A stretch of 64,000 bases of DNA from Vibrio ouci (GTDB lineage Bacteria > Pseudomonadota > Gammaproteobacteria > Enterobacterales > Vibrionaceae). Location of the stretch: positions 1-64,000 of the forward strand of contig NZ_SATR01000012.1 of assembly GCF_004551525.1 (NCBI RefSeq), written 5' to 3'. The notes below the pieces were generated by a model. The model was not told where the DNA came from. It saw only the letters and a list, made by a program, of their open reading frames with translations, and did no database searches. This document shows, in pieces, positions 28,144-37,799 of the stretch (its first letter is position 1; every line of letters starts with the position of its first letter). Both the position numbers and the translations under genes were made by a program.

Positions 28144-29550
28144 TTAACTAAAGACGACACCTAAGCTGAGTAGAATCATCACCATGGTGGTTAATACGGC
28201 CAATAGAGGGCCGATAAACTTAAGCCAGATTGGGTAGGCAACGCGCCCGATGGCTAAACCACCCATTACGACACCTGAAGTCGGGGTAACTAAGTTAGGT
28301 AGCCCAGATGCTGATTGGTAGGCGGTGACTACTAGCTCACGGCTAACACCAGCAAAGTCTGCTAAAGGTGCCAAGATTGGCATTGATAACACCGCTAGGC
28401 CTGATGATGATGGCACGACTAAACACATTACCGCTTCAATCCAGTAAATCGCATTGATAAAGGCAACTTGGTGCAAGCCAACCAACAGCCCTTCGGCGTA
28501 GTTAAGAATGGTGTGAGTTATATTGCCGTTATCCATCACCACCACTAAGCCGCGAGCAATTGCAATGATCAACGCCACTCCGAGCAGATCACGAGCACCA
28601 TCGACAAAACTTTCAGTTATCTCAGCTTCTGACATACGTGCGACTAAGCCAACAACAATACTAGAGCCAATAAACAGTGCCGAAAGCTCTGCCATCCACC
28701 AACCAGCAATAGATACCCCCCACATCATAATGGCAAAGGTGATACCGAAAATGGCCAAGATGACTTTACGTGTGGTAGTAAAGTCCGGTGTTTGTTTCTG
28801 CTTGCTGTGTAAAAAGTGGTTGAGGTTAGATTCGCGTTGATGCGCGACCAATGACAGCTCGGGATTCTGTTTTACCTTTTCAGCGTAGCGCATCACATAA
28901 ATCACACACACTAACCAGCCTAAAACCAGAATGGTTGCGCGTAGAGCAAAGCCTTCCATAAAGTTTATTTCAGCAGCATTGGATGCAATAACCGTTGCGA
29001 ATGGGTTGATAGTAGAACCCAAACAGCCGATTCCTGCGCCAACCATGATGATGGCGACGCCGACGATGCTGTCGTAGCCTGCGGCAATCATCACGGGTAT
29101 TAGTAAGGCATAAAAGGGGATGGTCTCTTCGGCCATGCCATACACAGTGCCGCCTAGTGCGAATAAGCCCATTAGGATCGGAATCATCCACTTTTCGCGT
29201 CCATCAAGGCGCTGCATCGTACCAGCGATGCCTGCGTCAATGGCTCCAGTGTTGGTTACTACGGCGAGAAAGCCGCCGATTACTAACACAAACAGGGCAA
29301 CGTCGACCGCGCGGGCGGTGTAGCTTAGTGGGTCATAGAAGCCTTGAATCGGCGCCATTAAAATATCGACCACACCTTGCGGGTTTGCAGCGATGGAGTG
29401 GTAAGTGCCGACCATAGGCACCATGCGACCGAGGGTTTCGTTGTTTTCCATCTGGTACTGACCGCCAGGTATGGTCCAAGTTAGAATCGCCATAACAACG
29501 GTGAGTAGCATTAAGATGGTGTATGCCGAAGGAAACTTAATTTTAGTCAT
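28144..29550 (-). CDS. YfcC-family carboxylate/amino-acid transporter
   Basis: A 468-residue inner-membrane protein with about 12 hydrophobic segments, of the YfcC/DcuC-related family. MTKIKFPSAYTILMLLTVVM opens the first segment, then AILTWTIPGGQYQ. Conserved stretches are GLFALGGTVYGMAEETIPFY, CLVVPSSSGLAVLSMPILAP and NLVTPTSGVVMGGLAIGRV. Substrates of YfcC proteins are poorly known. It is last in a leftward group after an opine-dehydrogenase-like gene (63 bases upstream) and a LysR gene, which suggests uptake or export of the dehydrogenase's substrate. Confidence 0.88.
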   Translation of the reverse strand: MTKIKFPSAYTILMLLTVVMAILTWTIPGGQYQMENNETLGRMVPMVGTYHSIAANPQGVVDILMAPIQGFYDPLSYTARAVDVALFVLVIGGFLAVVTNTGAIDAGIAGTMQRLDGREKWMIPILMGLFALGGTVYGMAEETIPFYALLIPVMIAAGYDSIVGVAIIMVGAGIGCLGSTINPFATVIASNAAEINFMEGFALRATILVLGWLVCVIYVMRYAEKVKQNPELSLVAHQRESNLNHFLHSKQKQTPDFTTTRKVILAIFGITFAIMMWGVSIAGWWMAELSALFIGSSIVVGLVARMSEAEITESFVDGARDLLGVALIIAIARGLVVVMDNGNITHTILNYAEGLLVGLHQVAFINAIYWIEAVMCLVVPSSSGLAVLSMPILAPLADFAGVSRELVVTAYQSASGLPNLVTPTSGVVMGGLAIGRVAYPIWLKFIGPLLAVLTTMVMILLSLGVVFS

Positions 29551-29613
29551 AGGGGAGTCCTTTTGTATTATGAGCCATCAGCACGCTCAATCGCATCTGA
29601 TGGCTCATGGCGC

Positions 29614-30723
29614 TTAGCTAACGAAGTCCATGATTTCTTGAGCAGACTTGTTGTCTAACCCCATTAACTTTAATGTTCTACCTTGTTCGAAGTAGTTGGT
29701 ATCGTTGTAGGCGTTATCAATATGCAAGCAAGAGGTGATGATAGGTGTCTCGATGTTGAGCAGCTTAGCGAACTCATAGCATGGCACTAATAGATAGGCT
29801 GCATCCTCAGTGATATAGCGATTGCTGGCTGAATTAGGTGCGCTGTTGAGCTTACCGTGGGTTTCTGAAGTTCGATTGACCTCATAGACACTTTGACAAT
29901 CCATATCGTAAAGCGCATTCATCGCGATTAACTCAGGCTTAAGCTCAAGCCCAAAAGCAGCACCAATCGAAAGACGTTCTGTTTCCATCACCGCGGCCGC
30001 TTTCGCAGTAGAAACCGAGCAGCAATCTTTGTAGTAGTTAAACTGTCCATCAAAGTTTTCTAACAGTCCCATATTGAGCGTAGTCAGCAGCGGGTGACCG
30101 CCAAAATTGATGTTTTCTAATCCCGCTTCGATAACATTTTTTAGCGGAGTGAGCCGCAATGGCATAACGGGCTGTAATGCATCCACTGCTTTATCAACAT
30201 CGGTTGCAGGGAAAGCGGCAATAGGGAGAAACTTTTTCATACCTAATATGGCGATTTCTGCTGGGCCGATAATTCGGGTTGCCCAAGGGATTGAAATCGC
30301 ATCAACGAAAGTCAGTTTCAGATCTTGATAGCCCTTTTCCTGCTTAATACGGTTGAGCACCAAAGAGCCATAGTTGCCCGGCATCAACATGATGATTTGG
30401 CCATCACGCAGATGCGGTAGCATGTTGACAAACAGAGGCTCTTGAGCAAAAGAGGGCACAGGTAGAATGAGGATATCACTGTAGGCGATGGTCTCGGCCA
30501 AATCACGACTTACCTTATCGCAGGCCTCAAATCCAGCGTAGCTGAGTGAGGTGTTATTAAACTCGGCTAAAGCGCGAATACCACCACACTGTTCGATATC
30601 GGTGAGCGCTTGATCAAAGCCAGGAGCGCCATATAAACAAACATCTGCACCATGCAAAGTAAAGTGGTATGCCGCGGTTAAGCCCGCATTGCCAGAGCCG
30701 ATTACTGAGACACGAGGTTTCAT
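29614..30723 (-). CDS. NAD(P)-dependent opine (octopine/nopaline) dehydrogenase-like enzyme
   Basis: A 369-residue oxidoreductase. An N-terminal Rossmann domain, VSVIGSGNAGLTAAYHF (GxGNAG at 8-13), is followed by ILILPVPSFAQEPL. The C-terminal domain (residues ~185-340) has NVIEAGLENINFGGHPLLTT, the asparagine/histidine segment of the octopine-dehydrogenase family. Such enzymes join or split an amino acid and a 2-oxo acid with NAD(P)H. The start at 30723 is chosen for AAGGA eight bases upstream. It forms a probable unit with the YfcC transporter. Confidence 0.8.
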   Translation of the reverse strand: MKPRVSVIGSGNAGLTAAYHFTLHGADVCLYGAPGFDQALTDIEQCGGIRALAEFNNTSLSYAGFEACDKVSRDLAETIAYSDILILPVPSFAQEPLFVNMLPHLRDGQIIMLMPGNYGSLVLNRIKQEKGYQDLKLTFVDAISIPWATRIIGPAEIAILGMKKFLPIAAFPATDVDKAVDALQPVMPLRLTPLKNVIEAGLENINFGGHPLLTTLNMGLLENFDGQFNYYKDCCSVSTAKAAAVMETERLSIGAAFGLELKPELIAMNALYDMDCQSVYEVNRTSETHGKLNSAPNSASNRYITEDAAYLLVPCYEFAKLLNIETPIITSCLHIDNAYNDTNYFEQGRTLKLMGLDNKSAQEIMDFVS

Positions 30724-30917
30724 ATCTCTATCCTTCTTATTGTTTGATTGAGTACCCAACCAGACTAAGGAAGAGTGGTGTCAGCTCGCCAATGACAAAG
30801 GTGATGACTAGTATGCAAAAAGGTAATGATCACTCAAGTTTTGTTGGTTAACCATTTGAAATGTAAGTTTTTATTACGTGCGCGCCGCAACGGGTAGTGC
30901 TGCGGCTAAATGTGAGC

Positions 30918-31853
30918 TCACGCTTTTATCGTTTCACTAAGATCGCGCATTGGACCGATTTTGAGCAAGATGCCCATCTGGTCAGCGAGGAGCATAAAGT
31001 GTTCGATAAATTGCTCAGCATGGCGATGGATTGGCTTAAGGGCAGGGTAAAGAATGTCAAATTCGAACGGTAAGCTAAACACCAGAGGACGCATCACAAC
31101 CTTACCATGCTCAACTTCCATGTGAGCGGTAAATGGATCTGTGATCGCAATGCCAACTCCTTCACTGACTAATACGGCAGCACTACTGGCCAGGGAAACT
31201 TCGATTTGCTCGATAGTGGTAAGATCGTAGCGGCGTAGCAGTGTATCTATCCGGCGTTGAGTAGTATCACGTTCATGGCGGATCAAGACTTGATCCGCAA
31301 TATCATAAAGATCGATAACTGTTCGATGTGCTAAAGGAGAAGTGGTAGGAACCAAACAGACACATTCACACTCAACTTTTTGTGCTTTGACTCCCGCTAA
31401 ATGTTGATCGACAAAAGCAAAACCGATGTCGGTGGTTTGGCTTTGAATACGGTGCACCACCTCTTCAGAGCGATAGGTTTTAAAACCTATCTTCATTTTG
31501 GCTGACTGTTTAAGGAATGTGGCAAGGGTACGGGGCAAAAAGGTATTTGACAGCAGTGGCATCGCGGCAATGTTAAGGCTACCAAAATGACGTGAGCGAA
31601 TCGAATTGGCGGACTGGCTAAGCCCAGATACCGCATCAAACACCTTGGCGACTTCAAGGTAAAAAGCTTCTCCTTCGCAGCTCAGTTCTAGACGGTTGCC
31701 TTTGCGTTGAAAGAGCTGAAACCCGATATGTTGCTCTAAGCCTGAAATTAAGCGACTGACCGCAGGTTGACTTAGACTAAGGCGCTCTGAGGCTGCAGTA
31801 ACCGTTTGGCATTCGACGACGGCTTTAAAAGCGTTGAGTTGAGTGAGCTTCAT
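30918..31853 (-). CDS. LysR-family transcriptional regulator
   Basis: A 311-residue regulator. The N-terminal winged helix is MKLTQLNAFKAVVECQTVTA, then ASERLSLSQPAVSRLISGLE. A periplasmic-binding-protein-like effector domain follows from about residue 90. It is on the same strand as, and 195 bases upstream of, the opine-dehydrogenase-like and YfcC genes, so it is a good candidate for their regulator. The inducer is unknown. Confidence 0.88.
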   Translation of the reverse strand: MKLTQLNAFKAVVECQTVTAASERLSLSQPAVSRLISGLEQHIGFQLFQRKGNRLELSCEGEAFYLEVAKVFDAVSGLSQSANSIRSRHFGSLNIAAMPLLSNTFLPRTLATFLKQSAKMKIGFKTYRSEEVVHRIQSQTTDIGFAFVDQHLAGVKAQKVECECVCLVPTTSPLAHRTVIDLYDIADQVLIRHERDTTQRRIDTLLRRYDLTTIEQIEVSLASSAAVLVSEGVGIAITDPFTAHMEVEHGKVVMRPLVFSLPFEFDILYPALKPIHRHAEQFIEHFMLLADQMGILLKIGPMRDLSETIKA

Positions 31854-31975
31854 TTACTAAATAATCCACTATTTCAATAATGCTGCCACCCTAGCAGGTA
31901 TCTGATTTGTATACTTTGATGGCGTTTTCATTATTAATTATTTTGTTGCTAGTGGAAGACTCTGAGTTAAAAAGA

Positions 31976-32001
31976 AAAAAGAGAGCCTTAGCTCTCTTTT
32001 T
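31976..32001 (-). terminator. yejM terminator
   Basis: 11-bp stem AAAAAGAGAGC / GCTCTCTTTTT with loop CTTA, 32 bases beyond the yejM stop. Confidence 0.88.
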
Positions 32002-32032
32002 ATCGATTAATTGTCAGTCGTAATAATATGAA

Positions 32033-33835
32033 TTAGTTACTCTTAACGTAGAATCGTTGCAGCTCAGTCAACCCTTGCATCAATACTGGAAGCGTTGGGT
32101 TTTGATCTTTTAAGCGGTGATAGTCTTGGTCGTACAGCTTGTAGTTACCAAATTTATCAATCACAGTCGTATTCTTGGTAGTAATCAGCGCAAGCTCACG
32201 AGCATCACCTGCTAGAATCCAGCGGCGTTTGCTTTCATCAAATAGGTTTCGGCCACTGCTAAAGTCAGAAGGGTTTGAAGACACACCCAATAGATCTTGA
32301 AGTAATGTAACAGAGAGATCCAAATGACTAGTGCGATGCTGATATTCGCCAGCTACGGTACCTGGCCAATGAATAATCATCGGCACTTGCAGCTGATAGC
32401 GGCTGTAGTTGGTGTTTGAACCCCAGCTGTTGGTCTTACTCTCATTGAATTCAGTCGCGTGATTTGAAGTGATCACAATTACTGTTGATTCAGAAAGCTC
32501 AAGCTCTTCGATTTTAGTGAGGAGTTGCGCGACTTCGTTATCGGCTTCACCCACAGATTCGAAGTAACCTTCTTTAAGCTTCTCAGCAGCCGTTTGACCC
32601 TTAGTTGAAGGGTAAGCGCTAAAGTTGTCTACTGTCGTAAGCTCAATGTAGCTAAACCAAGGTTTTTTGCCTTGCTCTGCGGCCCAAGTAGCCCAAGTGT
32701 CAATCGCTTGTGAATCTGTAGATGTGCGATCGTTAAAGGCAATACCAGTAAAGTTCATACCGCGGAAGACGGTTTCGCCGTAAAGCGGTTCATCGAAGTT
32801 GTCACCGCTAAATAGACCAAATTGGTACTTTTTCTCTTTCAAGGTGTCGATAAGAATAGGACGAGAACCTTGAGTTTGAATGCTAGAAGAGTAGCTGCTT
32901 GGTAAACCATAGAACAAGCCAAATACACCGTAGGAGTCGTTGCTCGAACTAAAGTGATTATTAAAGCTGAGGTTGTTTTGCGCGAATTGATATGTCGCTG
33001 GCATCGACTCGGCATTCAGTGCATCAGAGCGCAAGTTGTTGATGCTGACAATAAGAATGTTCAGTGGATTAGAGCGTCGGTCAAACTCAATACGTTCTAG
33101 TGGGTATTGCACTAGGTCAGTTTCACCTTTACTTTGCTCTAAGCGTTCTAGGTACTCATCACGATCCAGCAGGCCGTGTCTTTCCATAAATGACTTAGCG
33201 GTCATTGGGTAAGAGAGTGGGAAATTCGCTTTTTGTGCCGTAATTGGGCTGTAAAAGTGCGCGTCAGCCCAAACATAAATTAAGTGGCTGGTAATAAAGC
33301 TGACGAAGAACAGAGCCGCAATTGGGCGACCTACGTGTTTATGCGACAGTTTACGTTGCTTTCTCCATACCCACTCAGACAGCGCAAGCTGAAGTAGGAA
33401 AATAAGAGGAAGCACAATGAATAGGTGCTGTAAGTCAGCGCTAATGTTTGAGCTTTCATCACTAAACAGCACTTCCCAGACCACTGGGGTTAAGTGCAAG
33501 TTGATGGTTTGGTACGCCTGAGTATCAATCAGAAGTACGGTCAGCCCAACGGTAGCAAAACAGACCGCCACCAAACGGAATAGCTTGCGTGACGGTATGA
33601 CAAAGGTGAGCGGGAATAGAACCAGTAGGTAAAGTGCAAATACAAGGAAGCCAAAGTGACCAACCCAAGACGCGGCTAAATAGAATTGTCCCAAAAGGGT
33701 TTCTGGCCACGGAGACTGAGTGATATAGCGGGTTCCGATCAACATCGCCGCTATAATGTTGAAGAAGGAAAACCAATGTCCCCAACCTACTAAGCGTGAT
33801 ACGCGTTCGCCGTATGTATTTACGTTATCGACCAT
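32033..33835 (-). CDS. yejM: Inner-membrane alkaline-phosphatase-fold protein YejM (LPS biosynthesis regulator)
   Basis: A 600-residue protein with an N-terminal DUF3413 membrane domain of about five helices (SRLVGWGHWFSFFNI, HFGFLVFALYLLVLFPLTF) and a periplasmic sulfatase-like domain from about residue 250 (ILIVSINNLRSDAL, TVIVITSNHATEFNE). In enterobacteria YejM/PbgA binds LapB and adjusts LpxC stability to balance lipopolysaccharide with phospholipid. The pattern of the N-terminal part closely follows E. coli YejM. It lies 29 bases downstream of yejL, in the conserved cluster with yejK. Confidence 0.9.
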   Translation of the reverse strand: MVDNVNTYGERVSRLVGWGHWFSFFNIIAAMLIGTRYITQSPWPETLLGQFYLAASWVGHFGFLVFALYLLVLFPLTFVIPSRKLFRLVAVCFATVGLTVLLIDTQAYQTINLHLTPVVWEVLFSDESSNISADLQHLFIVLPLIFLLQLALSEWVWRKQRKLSHKHVGRPIAALFFVSFITSHLIYVWADAHFYSPITAQKANFPLSYPMTAKSFMERHGLLDRDEYLERLEQSKGETDLVQYPLERIEFDRRSNPLNILIVSINNLRSDALNAESMPATYQFAQNNLSFNNHFSSSNDSYGVFGLFYGLPSSYSSSIQTQGSRPILIDTLKEKKYQFGLFSGDNFDEPLYGETVFRGMNFTGIAFNDRTSTDSQAIDTWATWAAEQGKKPWFSYIELTTVDNFSAYPSTKGQTAAEKLKEGYFESVGEADNEVAQLLTKIEELELSESTVIVITSNHATEFNESKTNSWGSNTNYSRYQLQVPMIIHWPGTVAGEYQHRTSHLDLSVTLLQDLLGVSSNPSDFSSGRNLFDESKRRWILAGDARELALITTKNTTVIDKFGNYKLYDQDYHRLKDQNPTLPVLMQGLTELQRFYVKSN

Positions 33836-33864
33836 GTAATTGTTCTATTATCCGTTATTATTTT

Positions 33865-34089
33865 TTAGTGTTTTTTGTCTTCAATTGAAGATACAAGCGC
33901 TTCTGCAAATTTTTCAGCAATTGCCTTACGTTGTGAAGCGGCAACGTCATGATTTAAGACATTGGTTGCGATATTGCCAGCAATCATTAATGCAAGTTCA
34001 GGACCAGCTGAATGTTTTTCAAGTACTGCGGCTACTTCAGTAAGGATTTGTTCTACTTGTTCGTCGCTGTATTTAGATGTAATCGGCAT
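33865..34089 (-). CDS. yejL: YejL family protein (DUF1414)
   Basis: A 74-residue helical cytoplasmic protein, [21 protein letters not shown], with [19 protein letters not shown] near the end. It matches YejL in length and in its place between yejK (divergent) and yejM. The function is not known. The start region is shared with yejK (divergent, 84 bases apart). Confidence 0.9.
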   Translation of the reverse strand: MPITSKYSDEQVEQILTEVAAVLEKHSAGPELALMIAGNIATNVLNHDVAASQRKAIAEKFAEALVSSIEDKKH

Positions 34090-34173
34090 AAAGACTCTAA
34101 TGATGATAGTAAAGCGGCTTATGATAACCTACAATGCCACGCAACTGAAACCTACGCAGCGATAAATTTCATC

Positions 34174-35175
34174 ATGAGCCTACACCTTTCTAATGTTATC
34201 TTGCATCAACTGCAAAAAAACGATTCAGAGGAACTGGTTGTAAATTTCCGTTCCGAGTCTCTGACCAACGATGCTTCTACTGAAAATCTGGTGGCAGAGC
34301 TTCACCGTGTATTCAATTCCAAAGCGGGTAAGGGCTTTGGTTCTTTCAAGTCTGACAGTGAATTCCAACACTGGTTGCAAGATTTACGTCAAGGAAATAA
34401 GAATTTCTATGACTTCTCACAATCTAGTGCAAATCGCCTGAAAGACGAGCTAGCAAAATACCCATTTGCCGATGAAGGCATTCTTGTTATCGCCGAGTAT
34501 CAGTCACTGGCTACAGATTACCTATTCGTTGCGATCATTCCATCGAACCAAAGTTTGAAAGTGACAGAAGGTCTGGATATCAGTGCGACTGATTACCTTG
34601 ATCTAAGCAAGATGGATATTGCTGCTCGAATCGATTTAACAAGCTTTGAAACAGACAAAGAGTCTAATCGTTACCTTGCATACATCAAAGGACGCGTAGG
34701 GCGTAAAGTTGCTGATTTCTTCTTAGACTTCTTACAAGCTGAAGTAGGCTTAGATACTAAGCAGCAAAACCAAGTGCTGATGCAAGCGGTAGAAGACTTC
34801 TGTGCTGATTCAAAATTAGAAAAAGACGAAGTGCTTAACTACAAAAAGCAAGTGGCTAGCTACTGTAATGAGCAGATTAAATCGGGTGATGAAGTTCAAG
34901 TACGTGAACTTTCTGGTGAGCTTCCTCCTGCGCAAGATGGCACCAGCTTCTTAGATTACACTCAAGAGCAAGGCTACGAGCTAGAAGAGAGTTTTCCGGG
35001 TGACCGAACCGCTGTGCGCAAGCTGACTAAATACGTTGGCGCTGGTGGTGGTCTTAATGTGAGCTTTGATAGCATGCTGCTTGGTGAGCGTATCTTCTAC
35101 GATCCAGAAACAGATACACTGACTATTAAAGGTACGCCGCCAAACCTGAAAGACCAGCTTACTCGCAATAAGTAA
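34174..35175 (+). CDS. yejK: Nucleoid-associated protein YejK (NdpA)
   Basis: A 333-residue nucleoid protein, MSLHLSNVILHQLQKNDSEE, with the NdpA-family central part (SRYLAYIKGRVGRKVADFF-like segment reading NRYLAYIKGRVGRKV near residue 167) and a glycine-rich C-terminus (YVGAGGGLNVSFDS). The start at 34174 follows the family N-terminus; upstream in-frame codons overlap yejL and are not credible. The ribosome binding site is weak. It is the divergent partner of yejL-yejM. Confidence 0.9.
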   Translation: MSLHLSNVILHQLQKNDSEELVVNFRSESLTNDASTENLVAELHRVFNSKAGKGFGSFKSDSEFQHWLQDLRQGNKNFYDFSQSSANRLKDELAKYPFADEGILVIAEYQSLATDYLFVAIIPSNQSLKVTEGLDISATDYLDLSKMDIAARIDLTSFETDKESNRYLAYIKGRVGRKVADFFLDFLQAEVGLDTKQQNQVLMQAVEDFCADSKLEKDEVLNYKKQVASYCNEQIKSGDEVQVRELSGELPPAQDGTSFLDYTQEQGYELEESFPGDRTAVRKLTKYVGAGGGLNVSFDSMLLGERIFYDPETDTLTIKGTPPNLKDQLTRNK

Positions 35176-35189
35176 GTCTCTCTAGAATC

Positions 35190-35220
35190 GGACTAACTGC
35201 AACATTTTCGCAGTTAGTCC
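35190..35220 (+). terminator. Hairpin after yejK
   Basis: 11-bp stem GGACTAACTGC / GCAGTTAGTCC with a 9-base loop, 14 bases past the stop. The T-tract is weak, so termination strength is uncertain. Confidence 0.6.
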
Positions 35221-35283
35221 TGCACTTCTTGAATATTGTGTATATGCTTGTATTACAGGGATTTATTGAATACAGGCAGGACA

Positions 35284-36519
35284 ATGGAAGGCAGAGCTCT
35301 CAAATTTGGCTGGTTGCTACTTAGCCTATGGTTGATTTGTATCGCTTTACTTGCGAGTAGCTACCGTTCGACCAGTGAAACCAAAGAGCAAATCTACGAA
35401 TTAGGCAGCGGAATTCAAGAGCTGCGCGAAACCCTTACCTTCGATTCTCCTTATCGAACCCACATGGCCGATACTCAGGCTCTGAACATCCAATTGATTT
35501 ACGCTTTGCGCTTACAAATCGATACCCATTATAAAAAAAGCTGGTTCCTACCTGATATACATCAGTTGTTGTTTACGACTGACCGCTTCATTGAACAAAC
35601 TCAAATTTACCTCGATAACAACTTAGACCTGCTAAATCTAGTTGAACAGATCCGTGTCATGCGAGATGACTATAAGGGACAGCAGGGGGTATCAGAGCTC
35701 TACCTACGTCTTAGTGCCAACGTTTTAGATGCTATGTACAGCGACAACGGTTCTAGCCCAGCAATCTATCGAGAGCTCGATCAAGTCTATTTTCTATCGA
35801 CCAAATTACCTTCTGAGCAACAACAAGACTTACAGCAAGTACTTGCGCAGATTTCTACTGTGTTAGGAGGGTATGCTCAAGGGCAATATATTGTCGATAA
35901 ACTGATCACTCATGATGTCCATGCTCAAATAGCACTGCAACGAAATGAGTTCAATCAGCTACTGACTCGACATATTTGGCTTGGCATTTTCGTCAGCTTT
36001 TTCACTATGGCAGGCTACCTTTGGTTAATTAGTGTTGCGGCTGGCTCTGTCTCTGCCAACTCAGCAGAGTTATCGAACAGTGAGTCACAAGATACTGAAG
36101 ACGATGAAAGCAACAATGAGCAGCCCTATGCACCTGTTGCTGAATCACCGGTCGAGGCTGGTCTGGGGGAACCAGAGATTGATTTTGCCAAGATGTTGGA
36201 CTCGTTGAATCAAGATGTAGAGTCTGTCTGTATGCTGTTGGAAGTCTTTATTGAAGACCACACTGGAGATGTAGACCGGATCACTAGCTTGCTTACCGAC
36301 TCTCCAGAAGAAGCACAGCGAAAAGCGCATAGTTTGAAGGGGGTGGGAGGCAACCTGGGTGCTTCAAAATTGAGAGAATCGGCAAGTAAAGTTGAAGTCG
36401 CGATAAAAGAAGATATCACTGCGGTGCCTGATCTCCTTGATGAACTCAAGGCACGATTGGACAATGCCCTTGAAGAAGCAAGAATTTTCCTAAAAGAGAA
36501 TGCTAAAGTAGAGAGTTGA
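35284..36519 (+). CDS. Membrane protein with C-terminal Hpt phosphotransfer domain
   Basis: A 411-residue protein. One N-terminal membrane helix (FGWLLLSLWLICIALLASSY) is followed by a periplasmic helical domain of about 200 residues, a second membrane helix near residue 240 (LGIFVSFFTMAGYLWLISV), an acidic linker and an Hpt domain at about 300-400. The phosphorylatable histidine is H349 in KAHSLKGVGGNLGA. It has no kinase or receiver domain of its own, so it must take phosphate from a separate hybrid kinase. The start at 35284 is chosen for GCAGGACA just upstream. The next gene, a lipoprotein, begins 62 bases later. Confidence 0.82.
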   Translation: MEGRALKFGWLLLSLWLICIALLASSYRSTSETKEQIYELGSGIQELRETLTFDSPYRTHMADTQALNIQLIYALRLQIDTHYKKSWFLPDIHQLLFTTDRFIEQTQIYLDNNLDLLNLVEQIRVMRDDYKGQQGVSELYLRLSANVLDAMYSDNGSSPAIYRELDQVYFLSTKLPSEQQQDLQQVLAQISTVLGGYAQGQYIVDKLITHDVHAQIALQRNEFNQLLTRHIWLGIFVSFFTMAGYLWLISVAAGSVSANSAELSNSESQDTEDDESNNEQPYAPVAESPVEAGLGEPEIDFAKMLDSLNQDVESVCMLLEVFIEDHTGDVDRITSLLTDSPEEAQRKAHSLKGVGGNLGASKLRESASKVEVAIKEDITAVPDLLDELKARLDNALEEARIFLKENAKVES

Positions 36520-36581
36520 CTTCGTCCTGACTTAAGGATTGTATAGTGCTTGGCTTTTTTTAATTCTGCATGTGAGGTTAT

Positions 36582-37736
36582 ATGCTGCTTCGCCGCCTAC
36601 CTGTTCTATGGCTGTTGGCTTTCGTCCTTCCAATTTCGGGCTGTTCACTACTTGAAGTGAAAATCGATAGCCAGACAACACCTTTGACACAACAAGAACT
36701 CAATATGCGTTTAATGACGCGTGAGTATACCCAACAGTTTTTTGCCCAAGTAGAGCAAGCTGCGGATGCCACAGCTGAACAATACGACCCTCAAGACAAG
36801 CTGTATCAATCTTACGTATTGCTGTGGAAAATCAATGCAGAAGAAGGCTTACAACGCTCTTCTTATCAAGTCTCTCCAATGGCTGCGCTTATTGATAGTT
36901 GGGTCTTTACTGAGCAGATGAATCAGTTTTTTAATACTGGTGCCGGACAGGAGCTATTTGTTAATGATGACGCAAAGCGCGTTTCTACAGAGTTAGCGGC
37001 TGACATCAATAAGCTTGCGAAGTCGCTACTTAAAGGTGCTAGCTATTCTCAAACCCAGAAGTTTGTCAGTGAATTTGCCAGTGCTCATCCATTTGAAGAC
37101 TTAAGTTTTATTAGAACACCCGCTTACCGAGCATGGCTTGAGGCAAACCAGATCAGTGAAGATGAAGCAGTCTCGACGTTAGGTACTATGCCAGAAGCAT
37201 TAGGCGACGTGTCTGACCGACTCAGCTTAGTGTCTGAGCAAACGCCAAAACTGATGACATGGAAAGCACAACTTATCGCATTAAATAGCTCTATTAGTGG
37301 CGAACAGTTAACTCAGACGCTTCAGAGCTTGCAAGCAACGTCTGAGTCATTCCAAGACTTTGTTGAGAATAACCCTCAATATATGGAAGATCTTGCCCGT
37401 CAAATGTCGATTCAACTTGAACCTTTAGTGCAAGAGATCGATCAACGAACCACTCAGCGTATTGAGCAATTGAGCTTAGAGCGTGAAGCGCTAGAAAAAA
37501 TGGTGGCAAGAGAGCGCGCGGAAATAGCGTTAATCATTAGCGCCGAACGCGAGCGGTTTACTCAAGATATCGATAAGGTTTCACAAGATGTGGTTACCTT
37601 AGCAGTCGATAAGTTAGTTGAGCTCATTAAGAGTACGATTATTTACTTTATCCTCTTTATCGTTGCGATTTTCTTTGCACCGCTTGGATTGGGTTACTTG
37701 CTAGGGCGACGTAGTGCAGCAAAGAACAGTCAATAA
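36582..37736 (+). CDS. Lipoprotein with coiled coil and C-terminal membrane helix
   Basis: A 384-residue protein with a lipoprotein signal (LLAFVLPISGC, lipid cysteine at 21). It has a helical middle, a long coiled coil at about 285-345 (ERAEIALIISAERERFTQDI), and a C-terminal hydrophobic helix FILFIVAIFFAPLGLGYLLG. A lipid anchor at one end and a membrane helix at the other could span the periplasm. I recall vibrio homologues loosely called chemotaxis proteins, but no signalling domain is visible. It follows the membrane Hpt gene on the same strand and is closed by a terminator. Confidence 0.65.
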   Translation: MLLRRLPVLWLLAFVLPISGCSLLEVKIDSQTTPLTQQELNMRLMTREYTQQFFAQVEQAADATAEQYDPQDKLYQSYVLLWKINAEEGLQRSSYQVSPMAALIDSWVFTEQMNQFFNTGAGQELFVNDDAKRVSTELAADINKLAKSLLKGASYSQTQKFVSEFASAHPFEDLSFIRTPAYRAWLEANQISEDEAVSTLGTMPEALGDVSDRLSLVSEQTPKLMTWKAQLIALNSSISGEQLTQTLQSLQATSESFQDFVENNPQYMEDLARQMSIQLEPLVQEIDQRTTQRIEQLSLEREALEKMVARERAEIALIISAERERFTQDIDKVSQDVVTLAVDKLVELIKSTIIYFILFIVAIFFAPLGLGYLLGRRSAAKNSQ

Positions 37737-37753
37737 TCTCGCTTGATAGATAC

Positions 37754-37783
37754 AAAAAAACGCCTCAATAGAGGCGTTTTTTT
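37754..37783. terminator. Bidirectional terminator between the lipoprotein gene and nhaC
   Basis: 13-bp stem AAAAAAACGCCTC / GAGGCGTTTTTTT with loop AATA, between two convergent genes. Confidence 0.9.
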
Positions 37784-37799
37784 ATGTCCAGACTCTGAG

